Below the pieces are notes generated by a model, which was given only the letters and a program-made list of their open reading frames with translations, was not told where the DNA came from and ran no database searches. Positions 51,527-60,005 of a stretch of 64,000 nucleotides of DNA are shown piece after piece. This DNA is from Devosia sp. Root635 (GTDB taxonomy: Bacteria; Pseudomonadota; Alphaproteobacteria; Rhizobiales; Devosiaceae). Position numbers and translations under genes: made by a program. Every line of letters starts with the position of its first letter. Within the stretch, counting starts at the first letter, position 1. The stretch spans positions 164,519 through 228,518 of the forward strand of contig NZ_LMGZ01000020.1 of the NCBI RefSeq assembly GCF_001427605.1, in the 5' to 3' direction.

Positions 51527-52771
51527 GTGTCACTATTTGGAACATTGCGCATGCCGCGCAATCTTGTTTTCGGGGCCGGCCAGCGGCATGCGCTGCCCCC
51601 TTTCGCCGCTTCACTGGGACAGCGGGCGCTGGTGGTAACCGATGAACGGCTGGCGGCCGACCCGATATTCGCCGCGCTGCTGGATGGGCTGGCCAGGGCC
51701 GGGCTGCAGGTGCGGGTGTTTGACGGGGTGATTGCCGAGCTGCCGGTCGCCTGCATCGCAGCGGCGGTGGAGGCGGGCCGCGTGCATGGCGCCGACCTGG
51801 TGATAGGCATCGGCGGCGGTTCCTGCCTCGACGCGGCCAAGGTCGCGGCGCTGCTGCTGAGCCATGGCGGCACGGCTTCCGACTATTACGGCGAATTCCG
51901 GGTGCCCGGCCCGGTCCTGCCGCTGATCTGCATCCCCACCACGGCGGGGACGGGTTCGGAGGTAACCCCGGTCGCCGTGGTGACCGATCCCGACAAAGCC
52001 CTCAAGGTCGGCATTGCCAGCCCGCACCTGATCAGCCACACGGCGATCTGCGACCCGGAGCTGACCTATTCGTGTCCACCGGGCCTGACGGCGGTTTCGG
52101 GCGCCGATGCGCTGACCCATGCCATCGAAGCCTATACCACGAAGCGGCGTCAGCCCGGTCCGGAGCTGGTGCACGAACATGTGTTCCTGGGCAAGAATGC
52201 GCTGAGCGACCACTATGCGTTGCTGGCGATCTCTCATATTTCGGCCGGGCTCAAGCGCGCCTATGACGACGGTTCGGACAGCGAGGCGCGCGGTCGGCTG
52301 ATGCTGGGGGCGACGGCAGCAGGCCTGGCCTTCGGTACCGCCGGCACCGCGGCCGCCCATGCGGTGCAATATCCGGTCGGCGCCATGACCCATACGCCGC
52401 ACGGCGCCGGGGTTGCCACGCTCATGCCCTATGTGATGACATTCAACAGCGGCTGGTGCGCGCCCGAACTCGCCGAGATCGGCCGGGCCATGGGGCTTGT
52501 GGGCCGCGGTACGACGGAGGAGCAGGCCGCTGCGACCGTTGACGCCGTTGCAGCGCTGTTTGCCGCCATCGGCATCCCCAGGACGCTGGCGGGGCTAGGT
52601 GTGGAGGAAGCGCAATTGCCCCAGATCGCCGAGCAATCCATGGGGATCACGCGGCTGATCAAGAACAATCCGCGCCCCATTGACGACGCATCCATGATGG
52701 ACCTGGTGCGAGCCGCTTTTACCGGCGACCGCATGCGGCTCCGCTCCACAGACAAGGCTGACCGACCATGA
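51527..52771 (+). CDS. Iron-containing alcohol dehydrogenase
   Basis: 414-residue group III metal-dependent alcohol dehydrogenase. The NAD-binding GGGS (96-99) and the metal ligands D194, H198, H279 and H293 (DALTHAIEAY, AHAVQYP and THTPHGAG) are intact. The GTG at 51527 follows GAGG by eight bases. It is coupled to a succinate-semialdehyde-type dehydrogenase, and such pairs commonly oxidise 4-hydroxybutyrate or a related omega-hydroxy acid through the semialdehyde. A maleylacetate reductase role is less likely given the partner. Confidence 0.88.
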   Translation: MSLFGTLRMPRNLVFGAGQRHALPPFAASLGQRALVVTDERLAADPIFAALLDGLARAGLQVRVFDGVIAELPVACIAAAVEAGRVHGADLVIGIGGGSCLDAAKVAALLLSHGGTASDYYGEFRVPGPVLPLICIPTTAGTGSEVTPVAVVTDPDKALKVGIASPHLISHTAICDPELTYSCPPGLTAVSGADALTHAIEAYTTKRRQPGPELVHEHVFLGKNALSDHYALLAISHISAGLKRAYDDGSDSEARGRLMLGATAAGLAFGTAGTAAAHAVQYPVGAMTHTPHGAGVATLMPYVMTFNSGWCAPELAEIGRAMGLVGRGTTEEQAAATVDAVAALFAAIGIPRTLAGLGVEEAQLPQIAEQSMGITRLIKNNPRPIDDASMMDLVRAAFTGDRMRLRSTDKADRP

Positions 52772-54240
52772 CGCTTTCCCCAGACATCGCCTCGCAACTG
52801 GACCTCGTTGCCCTGCCCACCGATCTCTATATCGGCGGCAAATGGATGCCGGGCGCGGCCGGGCAGCGCATCGACGTGTTCGATCCCTCGACCGGCACGG
52901 CCATTGCCGCAGTGGCCGATGCCAGCATCGAGGATGCCATGGCGGCGGTGGCGGCTGCGCATGCCGCCGGTCCCGGCTGGGCGGCGACGGCGCCGCGGCA
53001 GCGCTCGGAAATCCTGCGCCGCTGCTTCGAGTTGATGATCGAGAACAAGGACATGCTGGCGCGGCTCATCAGCCTGGAGAATGGCAAGTCGCTCACCGAC
53101 GCGCAGGGCGAGGTGACCTATGCCGCCGAGTTCTTCCGCTGGTTCGCCGAGGAAGCCGTGCGGCTCAATGGCGATCTCTCCACCGCGCCATCCGGCGCAA
53201 ACCGAATCCTGGTGCAGCACCAGCCCATCGGTGTTGCCGTTCTGGTGACGCCGTGGAATTTCCCGGCCGCCATGGCGACCCGCAAGATCGCCCCGGCGCT
53301 GGCGGCGGGCTGTACCGTGGTGCTGAAGCCGGCGACCGAGACGCCGCTGACCGCCTATGCGCTGGCCGCGCTCTATGCCGAGGCCGGTGTGCCCGACGGG
53401 GTGGTCAATGTGCTGACCACGCGAAAGTCGGGCCCCGTCGTCAGCGCCATGCTGCACGATCCCCGCATACGCAAGCTCTCGTTCACGGGCTCGACCGAAG
53501 TGGGCCGCCGGCTGCTGCATGAAGCGGCCGACACCGTCATTTCCTGCTCGATGGAGCTGGGCGGCAATGCGCCCTTCATCGTCTTCGACGATGCCGATCT
53601 GGACGCCGCGATCGACGGGGCGATGATCGCCAAGATGCGCAACGGCGGCGAAGCCTGTACGGCGGCCAATCGCTTCCTGGTACAGAGCGGCATCGCCCCC
53701 GAATTTTCGCGGCGGCTGGCCGAACGCATGGGCGCCCTCAAGGTCGGCCCCGGCTATGAGGCGTCGACGCAATGCGGGCCACTGATCAACCAGGATGCGG
53801 TGGAACGGATCGAAGGGCTGGTGAGCGAGGCGACGCAGCGCGGCGCCACGGTGCTGACCGGCGGCAAGCGGCTAGAGCGCGATGGGTTCTATTTTCCGCC
53901 GACCGTCCTGTCGGGCGTCCCGACCGACGCGGCGATGTCGCGCGAGGAAATCTTCGGGCCGGTCGCCGCCATTACCACATTCGAAACCGAGCAGGAGGCC
54001 ATCGCGGCTGCCAACGACACCGAATACGGGCTGATATCCTATGTCTATACCAGCGACCTGGGGCGCGGCCTGCGGGTTTCCGAAAAGGTCGATAGCGGTA
54101 TGGTGGGGCTCAATCGCGGGGTCGTGTCGGACCCGGCCGCCCCGTTCGGCGGCACCAAGCAGAGCGGTCTCGGACGCGAAGGCGCCCATCACGGCATCCT
54201 GGAATTCTGCGAGACCAAGTATATCGCCGTTTCGTGGTAG
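52768..54240 (+). CDS. NAD(P)-dependent aldehyde dehydrogenase (succinate-semialdehyde dehydrogenase-like)
   Basis: 490-residue aldehyde dehydrogenase. Catalytic C297 (NGGEACTAANR) and E263 (MELGGNAPFI) are intact; TPWNFPAAMATRKIAPALAAG and PFGGTKQSGLGREG are typical of the GabD branch. The ATG overlaps the alcohol dehydrogenase stop, so product aldehyde is probably passed directly between them. It ends the IclR-linked island and is followed by a long palindromic terminator. Glutarate-semialdehyde or a related substrate cannot be excluded. Confidence 0.9.
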   Translation: MTLSPDIASQLDLVALPTDLYIGGKWMPGAAGQRIDVFDPSTGTAIAAVADASIEDAMAAVAAAHAAGPGWAATAPRQRSEILRRCFELMIENKDMLARLISLENGKSLTDAQGEVTYAAEFFRWFAEEAVRLNGDLSTAPSGANRILVQHQPIGVAVLVTPWNFPAAMATRKIAPALAAGCTVVLKPATETPLTAYALAALYAEAGVPDGVVNVLTTRKSGPVVSAMLHDPRIRKLSFTGSTEVGRRLLHEAADTVISCSMELGGNAPFIVFDDADLDAAIDGAMIAKMRNGGEACTAANRFLVQSGIAPEFSRRLAERMGALKVGPGYEASTQCGPLINQDAVERIEGLVSEATQRGATVLTGGKRLERDGFYFPPTVLSGVPTDAAMSREEIFGPVAAITTFETEQEAIAAANDTEYGLISYVYTSDLGRGLRVSEKVDSGMVGLNRGVVSDPAAPFGGTKQSGLGREGAHHGILEFCETKYIAVSW

Positions 54241-54244
54241 GACG

Positions 54245-54276
54245 GCGACCTCCCCGCCGCGCGGCGGGGAGGTCGC
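54245..54276. terminator. 32-bp perfect palindrome between convergent operons
   Basis: Arms of 16 bases each without loop (54245-54260, 54261-54276) in the 37-base gap between the aldehyde dehydrogenase and thiolase stop codons. It probably works as a bidirectional, T-poor terminator. In RNA it would close with a small loop at GCCGC-GCGGC. Confidence 0.75.
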
Positions 54277-54277
54277 G

Positions 54278-55453
54278 TCAGGTGCGCTCGACGCACATGG
54301 CGACGCCCATGCCGCCGCCGATGCAGAGGGTGGCCAGGCCCTTGTTCAGGTCGGAGCGCTTGAGTTCGTGCAGCAGGGTCACGAGGATTCGGGCGCCGGA
54401 AGCGCCGATCGGGTGGCCGAGGGCAATGGCGCCGCCATGGACGTTGACGCTGTCGGGGTTCCAGCCCATGCCTGCATTGACCGCGCAGGCCTGCGCTGCG
54501 AAAGCCTCATTGGCCTCGATGCGGTCGAGATCCGCGATGGTCCAGCCGGCCCTTTCGAGGGCTTTTTTTGACGCCGGAATCGGGCCGGTACCCATGATCG
54601 ACGGATCGACGCCGGCCGTAGCCCAGCCGGCGATGCGGGCGAGCGGGGTGAGGCCGCGCCGGGCAGCGTCATCTTCGGCCATCAGCACCAGGGCCGCGGC
54701 GCCATCGTTGAGGCCGGAGGCATTGCCGGCGGTGACCGAACCGTCCTTGTCGAAGGCGGGCCGCAGTCGGGCCAGGGCCTCGGCACTGGTCTGGGGACGC
54801 AGGTGGTCGTCGGCATCGACGGTCACCGTGCCCTTGCGGGTCTCGACGTTGACCGGGGTGATTTCGGCACGGAAATGTCCTGCCGCCTGCGCCGCAGCCG
54901 CTTTGTGCTGGCTGGCCAGGGCAAAGGCGTCCTGCTGCTCGCGGGTGATGCCGAACTGCCGGGCGACGTTTTCGGCGGTGATGCCCATATGGTAGGCGCC
55001 GAAGGCGTCGGTCAGCCCATCCACGACCATGGTATCGACCAGGCTCACCGGGCCCATTTTCGTGCCGCCGCGTAGGTTCTGGCAATGGGGCGACAGGGAC
55101 ATCGATTCCTGGCCGCCGGCGACGATAATGTTCGCGTCGCCCGAGGCAATCTGCTGCAGGCCCAGGGCGACGGCGCGTAGGCCCGAGCCGCAGACCTGGT
55201 TGACGCCGAAGGCGGTGGCCGATTTGGCAATGCCCGCTTTGATCGCCGCTTGCCGCGCCGGATTCTGTCCGGCGCCGGCGGTCAGCACCTGGCCGAGGAT
55301 GACTTCGTCGACACTATCGGGGGCAATGCCGGCACGCTCCAGCGCTGCGGCGATGGCGATGGCACCCAGTTCGTGGGCGGGCACGGTGCCCAGCGGCCCG
55401 AGGAAGCTGCCGACCGGGGTGCGGGCGGCGCCGACGATGACGATATTGCTCAT
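54278..55453 (-). CDS. Acetyl-CoA acetyltransferase (acetoacetyl-CoA thiolase)
   Basis: 391-residue thiolase with C88 ([18 protein letters not shown]), H347 (GHPIG) and C377 (LCIGGGMG), the biosynthetic/degradative PhaA/AtoB type. The length and the CGSGLRAVA context fit acetoacetyl-CoA better than beta-ketoadipyl-CoA. The ATG overlaps the stop codon of scoB. A much longer upstream frame overlaps that gene and is not used. It would split acetoacetyl-CoA made by the CoA-transferase into two acetyl-CoA. Confidence 0.9.
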   Translation of the reverse strand: MSNIVIVGAARTPVGSFLGPLGTVPAHELGAIAIAAALERAGIAPDSVDEVILGQVLTAGAGQNPARQAAIKAGIAKSATAFGVNQVCGSGLRAVALGLQQIASGDANIIVAGGQESMSLSPHCQNLRGGTKMGPVSLVDTMVVDGLTDAFGAYHMGITAENVARQFGITREQQDAFALASQHKAAAAQAAGHFRAEITPVNVETRKGTVTVDADDHLRPQTSAEALARLRPAFDKDGSVTAGNASGLNDGAAALVLMAEDDAARRGLTPLARIAGWATAGVDPSIMGTGPIPASKKALERAGWTIADLDRIEANEAFAAQACAVNAGMGWNPDSVNVHGGAIALGHPIGASGARILVTLLHELKRSDLNKGLATLCIGGGMGVAMCVERT

Positions 55454-56106
55454 GCAGCCTTGTCCCCCAGCGCAACGGTGAAGCGGGCCTGGGTCTTGGC
55501 GGTGATCTCGGCCATCGTGACCCCGTCGGCCAGCTCGATCAGGCGCATGTCGGTATCGCCGCGCCGGGCCACCGAGAAGACGCCGAGATCGGTGATGACG
55601 AGATCGGCGACGCGCTGGCCGGTCAGGGGAAGACTGCATTGTGTCAACAATTTGGGCTGGCCCTTGGCCTCGTGCTCCATCACCACCACGACGCGCTTGA
55701 CCCCGGCCACCAGGTCCATGGCGCCGCCCATGCCCTTGACCATCTTGCCGGGGATCATCCAGTTGGCCAGGTCGCCATTCTCGGCCACCTGCATGGCGCC
55801 CAGGATCGACAGGTCGATATGGCCGCCCCGGATCATGGCGAAACTGTCGGCGCTGGAAAAGAAACTGGTTTCGGGCAGGGCGGTGATGGTCTGCTTGCCA
55901 GCATTGATGAGGTCGGCATCTTCCGCGCCGGCATAGGGGAAGGGTCCCATGCCCAGCATGCCGTTTTCGCTCTGCAGGCACACATCCATGCCCGCCGGGA
56001 TGAAATTGGCCACCAGCGTCGGAATGCCGATGCCGAGATTGACGTAGAAACCGTCCTTGAGTTCACGGGCGGCACGTGCCGCCATCTGCTCGCGGGTCCA
56101 GGCCAT
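55450..56106 (-). CDS. scoB: 3-oxoacid CoA-transferase subunit B
   Basis: 218-residue beta subunit of a class I CoA-transferase. The catalytic glutamate E47 lies in [10 protein letters not shown], and [14 protein letters not shown] is the usual N-terminal loop. It pairs with the alpha subunit whose stop codon it overlaps. Succinyl-CoA:acetoacetate transferase is favoured over the beta-ketoadipate enzyme because the linked thiolase is of the acetoacetyl-CoA type and no pca genes are nearby. Confidence 0.88.
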   Translation of the reverse strand: MAWTREQMAARAARELKDGFYVNLGIGIPTLVANFIPAGMDVCLQSENGMLGMGPFPYAGAEDADLINAGKQTITALPETSFFSSADSFAMIRGGHIDLSILGAMQVAENGDLANWMIPGKMVKGMGGAMDLVAGVKRVVVVMEHEAKGQPKLLTQCSLPLTGQRVADLVITDLGVFSVARRGDTDMRLIELADGVTMAEITAKTQARFTVALGDKAA

Positions 56107-56819
56107 CAGGCTACCTCCTCGCTGGGCTGGCGCAGGGTGCGCTGCTCGATGTGCTTGACCGGCATGGCCACATGCACAAGACGGTCGACGAAAATGCCGG
56201 GCGTGTGGATCTGGTCCGGGTCGAGGCTGCCGGTCTCGACCAACTCTTCCACCTCGGCAATCGTGACCTTGCCGGCCGTGGCCATCATCGGGTTGAAGTT
56301 CCGCGCCGTCATCCGGTAGACAAGATTGCCGGCGTGGTCGCCCTTCCAGGCATGGACGATGGCGACATCGGCAACGAGGCCGGTTTCCATGACGAAATCG
56401 TCGTCGCCGAAGCGGCGAATTTCCTTGCCCTCGGCGATCAGGGTGCCGACGCCCGTGCGGGTGAAGAAAGCCGGAATGCCGGCCCCGCCGGCGCGGATGC
56501 GCTCGGCCAAGGTGCCCTGCGGGTTGAATTCGAGTTCGAGTTCACCCGACAGATACTGCTCGGCAAACAGCTTGTTCTCGCCGACATAGGACGAGATCAT
56601 CTTCCTGATCTGGCGCGTGGCCAGCAGCCGCCCCAGGCCTATGCCGTCGACGCCGGCATTGTTGGAAATGACGGTGAGGTTGGTGGCGCCGGAGCGCTCG
56701 ACACCCTCGATCAGCGCCTCGGGAATGCCGCAAAGGCCGAAGCCTCCCGACATGATGGTCATGCCATCTGCCAATACGCCGGCCAGCGCGTCGGCTACGC
56801 TTGAATGGACCTTGCGCAT
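56106..56819 (-). CDS. scoA: 3-oxoacid CoA-transferase subunit A
   Basis: 237-residue alpha subunit with the CoA-binding glycine loop GGFGLCGIP (25-33) and the conserved [13 protein letters not shown]. It is the first gene of a three-gene operon that converts acetoacetate to acetyl-CoA. It is divergent from a PAS-LuxR regulator 80 bases away. The nearby BKACE at 45141 produces acetoacetate, so this operon may complete that pathway. Confidence 0.88.
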   Translation of the reverse strand: MRKVHSSVADALAGVLADGMTIMSGGFGLCGIPEALIEGVERSGATNLTVISNNAGVDGIGLGRLLATRQIRKMISSYVGENKLFAEQYLSGELELEFNPQGTLAERIRAGGAGIPAFFTRTGVGTLIAEGKEIRRFGDDDFVMETGLVADVAIVHAWKGDHAGNLVYRMTARNFNPMMATAGKVTIAEVEELVETGSLDPDQIHTPGIFVDRLVHVAMPVKHIEQRTLRQPSEEVA

Positions 56820-56899
56820 GCGGGTTTCTCCTCCCCTCGTGGTCGTTGGGCAAACGCTAGGTCTTGCCGGGGCTGGGGCGTTAGTCGTATTTCTACGGC

Positions 56900-57454
56900 A
56901 TGACGACAGAGCTGCATTTCGCCCTCGCCGATATTCCGGTGCCCATGGTCCACGCCACCCATCGCATTATCCGCGACTGCAACGAGGAGTTCGCATCGCT
57001 CTTCGGTTATCGCCGCGAGGAAGTGGTGGATACCAGCTTTTCCCGGCTCTATCCGGCCATTGCCGATTTCGTGCGCACCGGCGAGATGTGGCGGCACCAC
57101 CTGCCGGGGGGCGCGGTCTATTACGACGAGCGCATCATGGCCGGGGCAGGGGGCAAGCGCTTCTGGTGCCGGGTGAACGGGCGCTCGCGCGATGCCGGCG
57201 ACCCGTTTGCGGCGGCGCTCTACTGCTTCGAGCCAATGAGCCGCAAGGTCAGCGAAACCACGCTCAAGCTGACCGGCAGGCAGCGGCAAATCCTGACTTT
57301 GGTGGCGCAGGGCAAGACCAATGCCGCCATTGCCGAGGAGGTGGGCCTATCGCGCCGCACCGTGGAGGCCCATCGCCTGCGGCTGGCGCGCTCGGTGGGC
57401 GTGGCCAATTCGGCCGAGTTGGTGGCGTGGTTCCTGAGCCAGCCTGCGGGTTAA
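56900..57454 (+). CDS. PAS-LuxR transcriptional regulator
   Basis: 184-residue protein with an N-terminal PAS domain (about 5-110, NEEFASLFGYRREEVVDTSFSRLYP) and a C-terminal LuxR-type helix-turn-helix (about 120-180, LTGRQRQILTLVAQGKTNAAIAEEVGLSRRTVEAHRLRL). It is divergent from scoA, so it probably controls acetoacetate use, perhaps by binding a small metabolite in the PAS pocket. There is no kinase partner and no receiver domain, so it is a one-component regulator. It overlaps the convergent GntR gene by four bases. Confidence 0.83.
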   Translation: MTTELHFALADIPVPMVHATHRIIRDCNEEFASLFGYRREEVVDTSFSRLYPAIADFVRTGEMWRHHLPGGAVYYDERIMAGAGGKRFWCRVNGRSRDAGDPFAAALYCFEPMSRKVSETTLKLTGRQRQILTLVAQGKTNAAIAEEVGLSRRTVEAHRLRLARSVGVANSAELVAWFLSQPAG

Positions 57455-58125
57455 AGCGCGCCCTGGATATAGGTCGCCTTTAGGTAGAAATCCTTCGGCC
57501 CCTGGATATGCGTCCTGATGATGCTGGCCAGTTCATCCCCCGCACCGCGCGAAATGGCCTCGATCATGGCGAAATGCTCGCCGATGGCGATTTCGCGCAA
57601 TTCCTCGCTGGGGAAGGCGCGGGTGCGGATCGGGTGGGTGGCGAAGGTGTAGTGCAGGATGGCGTCGGCCAGTTGCTGGTTGCCGGCCGCCCGATACAGC
57701 ACTTCGTGGAACACGTTGTTGAGCGAGAACACCTCGGCATAGCGCTGCTCGCGCGACGCTTCACGATGGCGCGTGGCGATGTCGGTGAGCTGCGCCACCA
57801 GCTCGGGACTGGCGGCTCGGTCGAAATGCGTCGCGGCCCGCATTTCGAGGCATTCGCGGATTTCGTAGAGTTCCTCGACCTCGGTGATGGAGTAGTCGCG
57901 CACCTGCACGCCCCTGTTGGGCTGGCGCAGCACCAGCCCCACGCGCTCCAGCTCGTCGAAGGCGCGACGCACGGCATGGCGCGTCGCCCCGGTGCGCTCG
58001 ATGATCTCATCCTCCACCAGCCGCTCGCGCGGGCGAAGCTGGCCGGCGATGATCTGGCGCTGCAATTCGCGGTAAACCGCATCCCAGCTTTTCGTCTGTT
58101 CCGACAATGGCTTGGCGACCCGCAT
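57451..58125 (-). CDS. GntR-family (FCD) transcriptional regulator
   Basis: 224-residue regulator. The winged helix (about 15-85) includes PRERLVEDEIIERTGATRHAVRRAFDELERVGLV, and the FCD domain (about 95-215) has the segment EVFSLNNVFHEVLYRAAGN. The start at 58125 has GAGGGG just upstream. A start at 58212 would lie in the palindrome between this gene and atuA and is rejected. It probably represses the divergent AtuA/ABC operon through the ATTATCGATAAT element. Confidence 0.87.
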   Translation of the reverse strand: MRVAKPLSEQTKSWDAVYRELQRQIIAGQLRPRERLVEDEIIERTGATRHAVRRAFDELERVGLVLRQPNRGVQVRDYSITEVEELYEIRECLEMRAATHFDRAASPELVAQLTDIATRHREASREQRYAEVFSLNNVFHEVLYRAAGNQQLADAILHYTFATHPIRTRAFPSEELREIAIGEHFAMIEAISRGAGDELASIIRTHIQGPKDFYLKATYIQGAL

Positions 58126-58192
58126 ACGCCCCTCGAATCCATGCTTCAACGGCAGCGAGCCTAGCCAAGTTTCCCCAGCCAGACAATCATCG

Positions 58193-58225
58193 TTGACATT
58201 ATCGATAATCATACCGATGATAATG
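58193..58225. promoter_or_regulatory. Operator/promoter of the AtuA operon
   Basis: TTGACA (58193-58198) is followed by the perfect palindrome ATTATCGATAAT (58198-58209). A wider inverted repeat CATTATC-N15-GATAATG spans 58197-58225. This A/T-rich island stands between gntR and atuA and is the likely repressor site. Confidence 0.65.
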
Positions 58226-58243
58226 GCGATCAGGGAGGTCTAC

Positions 58244-59608
58244 GTGTATCGCATTGGCAGTGGCGCTGGTTTTTCGGGCGACCGCATCGACGCCCCGCAA
58301 TCGGTGGTGGCGGCAATTGCCGCTGCCGGCGAAGGCGGGACCGTGATCTTCGAGACGCTGGGCGAGCGCACCCTGGCGCTGGGGCAGATCGCCAAGCGGC
58401 AGGACGCGGCGCGCGGCTACGAACCGCTGCTGGAAGATATGCTCGAACCGATCCTGGCCCGCTGCGTATCGGCGGGCATCGTCATCGTCGGCAATTTCGG
58501 TCAGGCCAATCCACCAGCCGCCGCCGCCGCCATCCAGGCGCTGGCGATACGGCTCGGTCTGGGCGGACTGCGCATCGCCGTGGTTTCGGGCGACGACCTC
58601 GTGGGCAGGATCGACCTGTCGCAGACCGAGCGCTGGGATGGCGACGGCAGGCTGCCCGGCATCGATGGCGATGTCATCGCCATCAACGCCTATCTCGGCG
58701 CGGGCGCCATTGCCGACGCCATACGGGCCGGCGCACAGGTGGTGGTGACGGGCCGCGTGGCCGATCCGGCGCTGGCTTTGGGGCCGCTGGTGGCGCATTT
58801 CAACTGGGCCTGGGACGATCTCGACCGGATCGCGGCGGGGACGCTGGTGGGGCATCTGCTGGAATGCGGCGCGCAGGTTTCGGGCGGCTTTTTCGCCGAT
58901 CCGGGCTTCAAGGATGTGCCGGGCACCGCCAATATCGGCTTTCCCATTGCCGAGGTCGAAGCCGATGGCAGCTTCGTCATCACCAAGGCGGCGGGCACCG
59001 GCGGGCTGGTCGACCTGCGCACGGTCAAGGAGCAGTTGCTCTACGAAATCCACGACCCGGCGGCCTATCTCACGCCCGATGTTACGCTCGATATTACCGA
59101 CGTAGATCTCGAAGAGATCGGGCCCGATCGGGTGCGGGTGTCCGGCGCGCGCGGCCATGCGGCGCCAGCGCGACTCAAGGCCACGGTCAGCTTCTACGGC
59201 GACTGGCTGGGCGAGGCCGAGATTTCCTATGCCGGTCCCAATGCGCTGGCACGGGCCCGGCTGGCCATCACCACCATCAACGAGCGGGTGCGGATGCGCG
59301 ACATTCCGGTGCGGCACCGCGCCGACATCATCGGCACGGTCAGCGCCTTCGATTCCGATGACGGCGATTTCCTGGCCGATTTCGATGACACGCCAGACGG
59401 CGACTATCGCGTGCGCTTCGCCTTTGGCGGGGGGTCGCAGCGCGAGGTCGAGCGGGCCGTGCAGGAGGTCAACGCGCTCTATTGCTGCGGCCCGGCCGGC
59501 GGCGGCGGCGTGCGCCACAGCGTGCGTCCGCGGGTGCGGACGCTGTCGCATATGGTGCCGCGCGCGCTCGTGGAAACCGGTTTCCATTTTGCCGGAGAGC
59601 CGTCGTGA
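58244..59608 (+). CDS. AtuA-type acyclic terpene utilization family protein (DUF1446), main domain
   Basis: 454-residue protein of the DUF1446/AtuA family. In Pseudomonas AtuA belongs to the citronellol/geraniol pathway, but its chemistry is not settled. Family stretches include YRIGSGAGFSGDRID at the N-terminus, VTGRVADPALALGPLVAHF (about 167-185) and the C-terminal CCGPAGGGGVRHSVRPRV. The GTG at 58244 is chosen because AGGGAGG precedes it by six bases. The small C-terminal partner is a separate gene overlapping by four bases. The context of a dipeptide-type ABC importer and no terpene genes suggests another substrate. Confidence 0.83.
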   Translation: MYRIGSGAGFSGDRIDAPQSVVAAIAAAGEGGTVIFETLGERTLALGQIAKRQDAARGYEPLLEDMLEPILARCVSAGIVIVGNFGQANPPAAAAAIQALAIRLGLGGLRIAVVSGDDLVGRIDLSQTERWDGDGRLPGIDGDVIAINAYLGAGAIADAIRAGAQVVVTGRVADPALALGPLVAHFNWAWDDLDRIAAGTLVGHLLECGAQVSGGFFADPGFKDVPGTANIGFPIAEVEADGSFVITKAAGTGGLVDLRTVKEQLLYEIHDPAAYLTPDVTLDITDVDLEEIGPDRVRVSGARGHAAPARLKATVSFYGDWLGEAEISYAGPNALARARLAITTINERVRMRDIPVRHRADIIGTVSAFDSDDGDFLADFDDTPDGDYRVRFAFGGGSQREVERAVQEVNALYCCGPAGGGGVRHSVRPRVRTLSHMVPRALVETGFHFAGEPS

Positions 59609-59985
59609 CGGCCCTCATGCAGACCGTCAGCCTGCACCGGATCGCCCATGGCCGTTCGGGCGACAAGGGTAACCGGCTCAACGTCAACATCATCGCCTAT
59701 GAGCCGCGACACTGGCCGGTGCTCGAGGCCGAAGTCACCGCCGAGCGGGTGGCGGCCCTGTTCGCCTATCGTGGCGTCATCCAGGTCACGCGCTATGCAC
59801 TGCCACGCCTGGGCGCGCTCAATTTCGTCATCGAAGACGCGCTGGAAGGCGGCGTCAATTCGAGCCTGGGGCTCGATACCCACGGCAAGTGTCTGAGCTA
59901 TCTCGTACTCGGAATGGACGTCCGGGTGCCCGTTGAACCCGGTGATGGCCACGAGGCCGAACCGGTGCTGCAAACCGCCCGCTAG
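59605..59985 (+). CDS. AtuA C-terminal-like small protein
   Basis: 126-residue protein matching the C-terminal ferredoxin-like domain that follows DUF1446 in fused AtuA proteins. The motif HGRSGDKGNRLNVNIIAY (14-31) is the typical RSGDKG-N signature, and the end has LGLDTHGKCLSYLVLGMDV. Translation starts at a GTG overlapping the main-domain stop codon (GTGA), so the two halves are made together and surely form one complex. Confidence 0.82.
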   Translation: MTALMQTVSLHRIAHGRSGDKGNRLNVNIIAYEPRHWPVLEAEVTAERVAALFAYRGVIQVTRYALPRLGALNFVIEDALEGGVNSSLGLDTHGKCLSYLVLGMDVRVPVEPGDGHEAEPVLQTAR

Positions 59986-60005
59986 GGGCAACAAGGGAGG
60001 AATAA

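Noticed and set aside
54278-56819. Assignment as pcaIJF (beta-ketoadipate branch)
   Set aside because: The thiolase has the acetoacetyl-CoA type [11 protein letters not shown] context and no pca genes are nearby; acetoacetate use fits better, though the transferase subunits alone do not decide.
58126-58212. Upstream start for the GntR regulator next to AtuA
   Set aside because: It falls within the ATTATCGATAAT palindrome and has no ribosome binding site; 58125 has GAGGGG.
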